Assembly (NCBI GenBank): GCA_035506435.1
Contig: DATJPK010000144.1
Location: 1-7,959, forward strand
Source of the DNA: JACTUA01 sp035506435
Lineage (GTDB): Archaea > Halobacteriota > Methanomicrobia > Methanomicrobiales > JACTUA01
Direction of reading: 5' to 3'
Length of the DNA stretch: 7,959 bases
Shown here piece by piece: positions 4,770 to 7,959 of this stretch (positions are counted from its first letter, which is position 1; each line of letters opens with the position of its first letter). A program made the translations under genes and the position numbers. A model generated the notes under the pieces. The model worked only from the letters and a program-made list of their open reading frames with translations. It was not told the DNA's origin and ran no database searches.

Positions 4770-6221
4770 ATGGCCATCCGCTTCGAGATCGTCGAGAAGG
4801 ACATCGCCGGCCGGCTGGGGAAACTCTCGGTCGGGGAGAAAACGGTCCGCACACCTGCGCTTTTTCCCGTCGTGAACCCGCATCTCCCCTTGATCCCGCC
4901 GGCCGAGATCGAGGCGATGGGAGCCGGGGCCATCATCACGAACGCCTACATCTTCTCGAAGAGCGAGCGGTTCAGGGAGCCGGCACTGGAACAGGGGCTC
5001 CACCGGGTCCTCGGGTTCGATGGTGTCATCATGACCGACTCGGGCGCCTTCCAGCAGTCGGTGTACGGCGACGTGGAGATCACGAACCGGGGGACCCTCG
5101 AGTTCCAGCGGGCCATCGGGAGCGAGATCCTGGTCCCCATGGACATCGCCACCCCTCCTCAGGCGGACCGGGCCACGGCCGGGTCCGACCTTTCGACGAC
5201 AATGGAGAGGATCCGGGAAGCCGCGGACATCGTCGGGGTGGAGCACCTCGCCGCACCGGTCCAGGGAGGGAGGTTCCCTGACCTCCGGGAGAAGGCCGGG
5301 AAAGCCGTTTCGGAGATGGGCTTTTCCTTCTGCCCCGTCGGGGGCGTCGTGCCCCTCATGGAAACCTACCGGTACCGCGAGCTGGTCGAGGTGGTGCTCG
5401 CCGCGAAACGCGGGCTCTCGCCGGCAGCCTGCGTCCACCTCTTCGGGGCGGGGCACCCATCGATGCTTGCCCTCGCGGTCGCGATGGGCTGCGATGTCTT
5501 CGACTCGGCGGCGTATGCCCTTTTTGCCCGGGAGGGGCGGTACCTGACCCCGTCGGGGTCCCTCCACCTCGACGAGATGACCGAGCTCGCCTGCCCCTGC
5601 GAGTCCTGCCGGGGGAGGTCTGCCGAGGATCTCGGGGACGACCCGGACCGCGAGGCCCTGCTCGCGAGGCACAATCTCTCCATCACACTCGCCGAGATGG
5701 CACGGATCCGCGAGGCCATCCGGGAAGGGACCCTCTGGGAGCTCGTGGACGAGCGGTGCAGGGCTCACCCCCGGCTCCTTGACGGGTACCGCGCCCTCCT
5801 CGGGCACGCGGAGGCACTCGAGGCTGCGGACCGGGTCTCGAAGCGCCGGTTCTTCTACCGGGGAAGCGAGAGCTGCCTGCGCACCGAGGTATACCGGCAC
5901 CAGGCCCTGGCAAGGAGGATCCCCGTGGCAGGGAGGACCCTCGTCACCTTCACGGGGAAGGTCCCGGAAGGGTTCGATACGGTGTTCTTCTTCAAGCCCC
6001 CCTTCGGCCCGTATCACCCCGGGCTCGCGGAGACCTTCCCCATCGGCCAGTCGGAGATCCCCACCTGGGACAGCGAGATGGTTGCCCGCGGGTGCGCAGG
6101 GATCAGGGCTCTCCGGGATGAGCATCCCCGGATCGATCTCACCATCGTCTGCCAGCCCGAATGGGCGGACGTGGTGAGACAGGAAGTGCCCGGGGCGGAG
6201 GTGGGGATTGAGCCGGTTTGA
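4770..6221 (+). CDS. tgtA: Archaeosine tRNA-guanine transglycosylase
   Basis: TgtA swaps guanine at position 15 in the D-arm of archaeal tRNAs for preQ0, the first tRNA-bound step to archaeosine. The 483-residue protein shows the full TGT barrel: MTDSGAFQ with D90, PVQGG (163-167), HLFGAGHP (223-230), and FDSAAYALFAREGRYLTPSG with the probable nucleophile D245. The zinc site is C275, C277, C280 and H301 (ACPCESC...RHN). Residues about 355-483 form the archaeal C-terminal extension. The well-studied Pyrococcus enzyme is about 100 residues longer and ends in a PUA domain, which is missing here. ATG 4770 gives MAIRFEIVEKDIAGRLG and follows an AGGGGAA ribosome site; an in-frame upstream ATG at 4707 would overlap AMMECR1 and add an unlikely 21-residue extension. 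The gene ends 14 bases inside arcS, so the two are probably translationally coupled. Confidence 0.96.
   Translation: MAIRFEIVEKDIAGRLGKLSVGEKTVRTPALFPVVNPHLPLIPPAEIEAMGAGAIITNAYIFSKSERFREPALEQGLHRVLGFDGVIMTDSGAFQQSVYGDVEITNRGTLEFQRAIGSEILVPMDIATPPQADRATAGSDLSTTMERIREAADIVGVEHLAAPVQGGRFPDLREKAGKAVSEMGFSFCPVGGVVPLMETYRYRELVEVVLAAKRGLSPAACVHLFGAGHPSMLALAVAMGCDVFDSAAYALFAREGRYLTPSGSLHLDEMTELACPCESCRGRSAEDLGDDPDREALLARHNLSITLAEMARIREAIREGTLWELVDERCRAHPRLLDGYRALLGHAEALEAADRVSKRRFFYRGSESCLRTEVYRHQALARRIPVAGRTLVTFTGKVPEGFDTVFFFKPPFGPYHPGLAETFPIGQSEIPTWDSEMVARGCAGIRALRDEHPRIDLTIVCQPEWADVVRQEVPGAEVGIEPV
6197..6203 (+). promoter_or_regulatory. Shine-Dalgarno site that fixes the arcS TTG start
   Basis: GGAGGTG, a near-perfect complement to the 3' end of 16S rRNA, lies inside the end of tgtA. 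GGAGG is 6 bases before TTG 6208-6210. It is the strongest ribosome site in the cluster and supports this non-ATG start. Confidence 0.75.
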
Positions 6222-7842
6222 CATCGGCCGGAGGGACTGCCTCGCTCGGGAGGGCACCTTCTCTACCGGCGGCCTGACCGTGCGGACGCCCGGGATCATC
6301 GACATTCCGGGGGCGTTCCCCGCTCTCGACCTGGAGACCGGAACGAACGTCCCCCTCGTGGCAAGCGCCGGCTTTGTCTCGAAGTACCAGCCCTCCCGCG
6401 AAGGGGAAGGGGTGGCCGTTGTCCACCCTCTTGGGAGGGAACAAGTCGTATCGGGCGATCTCGTCGTCGTGGCAAACTGGCAGACGGCCCTCGCCCGCCC
6501 CCATGACTTCGTCCGGTTCCTCGCTTCCCTGAAGGCAAGGATCCCGCCGGATACCGCGTGGTATGCCCCTGCGTCCGCCCTTCCCTCCACGGCGGCGCTG
6601 CTCGTCCATGCCGGTTTCGATCTCTTCGATTACCGTGCGGTCGACCTCCACGCCGCCAGGGGGTCCTTCTGCCTCCCCGAGGGGACATACGGGGGCGGCA
6701 TGCCCGGGTCAGGGGTATGCTCCTGCGATGGGTGCGCCTCGGGGGACACCGGGAGACACAACCGCCTCGCGCTGGACCGCGAGCTGGCACTCGTGAGGAA
6801 ATACATCTCCGAAGGAAGGCTGCGAGAGCTCGTCGAGGCGCGGTGCCGGTCCGACCCCCACCAGGTTGCCATCATGCGGCTCCTCGACCGCGAGGAATCC
6901 CTCGTCGAGCCATACACTCCCATCGCCCGGCCTGTTCCCTTCCTTGCCACCACCTCCGAGGTACTCGGGAGGATCGAGGTAATCCGGTTCGGGCGCAGGG
7001 TGATCGAGCGGTTGCCACGGCCCCTCCACGACGTCGCGGTCCTCCTCCCCTGCTCGGCGAGGAAACCCTACTCCTCCTCCCTTTCCCACCGGAAATTCAT
7101 GAAGGCGATCCGGGGGCGGGCCCACGAGCTCATCGTCACCTCGCCTCTCGGGCTTGTCCCGAGGGAGATCGAACGGGTATATCCCGCGGGGCACTACGAT
7201 GTTCCCGTCACCGGGCACTGGGACCGTGAGGAGCTCGCGTACGTATCGTCGGTTATCGCGGGATATCTCCGGAATCACCCGTACCGGAGAGTTATCGCCC
7301 ACCTCGACGGGGGGGCGCTCGAGGCCGCGAGGATGGCGGCGGAAGGCTGCGGGATCGCGCTCGAGCAGACGTGCGTCGCGAGCCCTACAGCGCCGGGATC
7401 CCTCGCGGCTCTCGATGCAACCCTCGAAGGGGAGAGGAGGCGCCCGACGGACATGGTCCGCGGTGTGCTCGCCTGGCAGTTCGGGGTCATGGCCGACACC
7501 CGGGGCATGACCATACGCGGCAGGTCACCGCAGGAGAGGGTGGAGCGGGGCGGGAAGATCCTCTTCACCGTTGATGCACGGACCGGCCTCCTTCGCCCGA
7601 CATTCGACGGGTGGGACCTCGTCCCGGAGGGATACCGCGTCGGGATCGACGCCTTCACCCCGAAGGGGGACATCCTTGCGCCCGGGGTGAACTCCGCGGA
7701 CGCAGGTATCCGCGAGGGAGACGAGGTCCTCGTCCTCGGGGAGGGCGTCACCGCAACCGGCCGGGCGGCCATGGGAGGTCCCGAGATGCTCCGCTCCCGG
7801 CACGGCGTGGCGGTGAAGGTGCGTAAGCTAAAGAGCGAGTAG
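6208..7842 (+). CDS. arcS: Archaeosine synthase ArcS (TgtA2)
   Basis: ArcS modifies the preQ0 base already installed in tRNA by TgtA, on the way to archaeosine. It was first described as an amidinotransferase; in some archaea it transfers lysine and a radical SAM partner finishes the job. The diagnostic motif PC-X3-KPY-X2-S-X2-H is intact at 281-294 (P281, C282, K286, P287, Y288, S291, H294). The N-terminal part (about 1-230) is a degenerate TGT barrel. It keeps the zinc site C171, C173, C176 and H184, but has nothing matching the TGT MTDSGAFQ motif. FDYRAVDLHAARG (140-152) aligns with the TGT nucleophile region. Residues about 450-544 form a PUA domain (GGKILFTVDARTG; APGVNSADAGIREGDEVLVL; GRAAMGGPEM), expected to bind tRNA. 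The start is TTG, supported by GGAGGTG. The gene overlaps tgtA by 14 bases. No radical SAM partner gene is in the window. Confidence 0.95.
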   Translation: MSRFDIGRRDCLAREGTFSTGGLTVRTPGIIDIPGAFPALDLETGTNVPLVASAGFVSKYQPSREGEGVAVVHPLGREQVVSGDLVVVANWQTALARPHDFVRFLASLKARIPPDTAWYAPASALPSTAALLVHAGFDLFDYRAVDLHAARGSFCLPEGTYGGGMPGSGVCSCDGCASGDTGRHNRLALDRELALVRKYISEGRLRELVEARCRSDPHQVAIMRLLDREESLVEPYTPIARPVPFLATTSEVLGRIEVIRFGRRVIERLPRPLHDVAVLLPCSARKPYSSSLSHRKFMKAIRGRAHELIVTSPLGLVPREIERVYPAGHYDVPVTGHWDREELAYVSSVIAGYLRNHPYRRVIAHLDGGALEAARMAAEGCGIALEQTCVASPTAPGSLAALDATLEGERRRPTDMVRGVLAWQFGVMADTRGMTIRGRSPQERVERGGKILFTVDARTGLLRPTFDGWDLVPEGYRVGIDAFTPKGDILAPGVNSADAGIREGDEVLVLGEGVTATGRAAMGGPEMLRSRHGVAVKVRKLKSE

Positions 7843-7887
7843 ATCCAACGGGTAGAAGGCAGCTTCCGGGTGAGCCGGGGGGTTACG

Positions 7888-7959
7888 GTGTTGTACAGGG
7901 TGGAGGAGGTTATCCCTCTCTCGGAGCGGGTCTTCCAGATGTGGGTCCGTGCCCCGCAG
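7888..7959 (+). CDS. N-terminus of a probable SudB/PyrK-like FAD/NAD-binding oxidoreductase subunit (partial)
   Basis: Only 24 codons are present before the window ends: (V/M)LYRVEEVIPLSERVFQM, then WVRAPQ. The pattern Y-[RK]-[IV]-x-E-x-x-x-L-[SA]-x-x-V-[FY]-x-M-x-[VI]-x-AP is typical of the start of the FNR-like FAD/NAD(P)-binding subunits of sulfide dehydrogenase (SudB) and dihydroorotate dehydrogenase (PyrK). These pass electrons between NAD(P)H and an iron-sulfur partner. The GTG at 7888 follows a G-rich stretch (GGGGGG, about 7877-7882). TTG at 7891 or GTG at 7870 are in-frame alternatives. It begins 45 bases after arcS, and I see no T-run between them, so read-through from arcS is possible. 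The call rests on very little sequence and a general FNR-like fold is all I would defend. Confidence 0.5.
   Translation, partial: MLYRVEEVIPLSERVFQMWVRAPQ

Noticed and set aside
4713..6590. A 625-codon minus-strand open frame opposite tgtA and arcS
   Set aside because: It is a GC-driven antisense shadow with no recognisable domain; the plus strand has unambiguous active-site motifs.
1..7959. CRISPR array, insertion sequence, tRNA gene or prophage signal
   Set aside because: I saw no regularly spaced repeats, transposase or integrase motifs, tRNA-like cloverleaf or attachment-site duplications. The repeat structure in the TPR gene is explained by its protein repeats.

Overview
The window looks like a GC-rich euryarchaeal chromosome, most likely a methanogen of the Methanomicrobia/Methanomicrobiales type. 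The supporting signs are an archaeal MBF1 tail, a short archaeal triosephosphate isomerase, both archaeosine genes (tgtA and arcS), an archaeal RNase P RNA, archaeal TATA boxes in place of bacterial -35/-10 elements, and a very long TPR protein of a kind common in methanogens. The lineage is inferred from gene content and composition; no search was run.

Layout from left to right: (1) the 3' end of an MBF1-like gene (+), followed by a T-run and a small hairpin; (2) a convergent gene (-) for a 701-residue protein made of about 19 TPR units; (3) a 170-bp divergent promoter region with an AT-rich core; (4) tpiA (+), whose 3' end overlaps by 17 bp the 3' end of (5) an XRE-HTH/CBS-pair regulator (-); (6) a stretch of about 385 bp without a protein gene (3802-4186), which holds an RNase P RNA gene on the minus strand (about 3848-4155); (7) a tight plus-strand cluster of an AMMECR1-family gene, tgtA and arcS, with gaps or overlaps of 10 and -14 bp; (8) after a short gap, the first codons of a gene that resembles a SudB/PyrK-type FAD/NAD-binding oxidoreductase, cut by the window end.

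How the genes work together: TgtA exchanges guanine 15 of tRNA for preQ0, and ArcS then acts on that preQ0 to lead to archaeosine. The RNase P RNA, which matures tRNA 5' ends, is transcribed divergently from the same cluster across only about 30 bp, so the right half is a tRNA-maturation neighbourhood. AMMECR1 heads this cluster, and its biochemical role is not established. TpiA serves gluconeogenesis/glycolysis. The HTH-CBS protein is probably a ligand-sensing regulator whose target cannot be read here.

I found no clear novel multi-gene system. The most interesting points are the structural RNA hidden in an apparently non-coding gap, the back-to-back promoters between it and the AMMECR1-tgtA-arcS cluster, the apparently leaderless starts, and the PUA-less TgtA beside a PUA-bearing ArcS.
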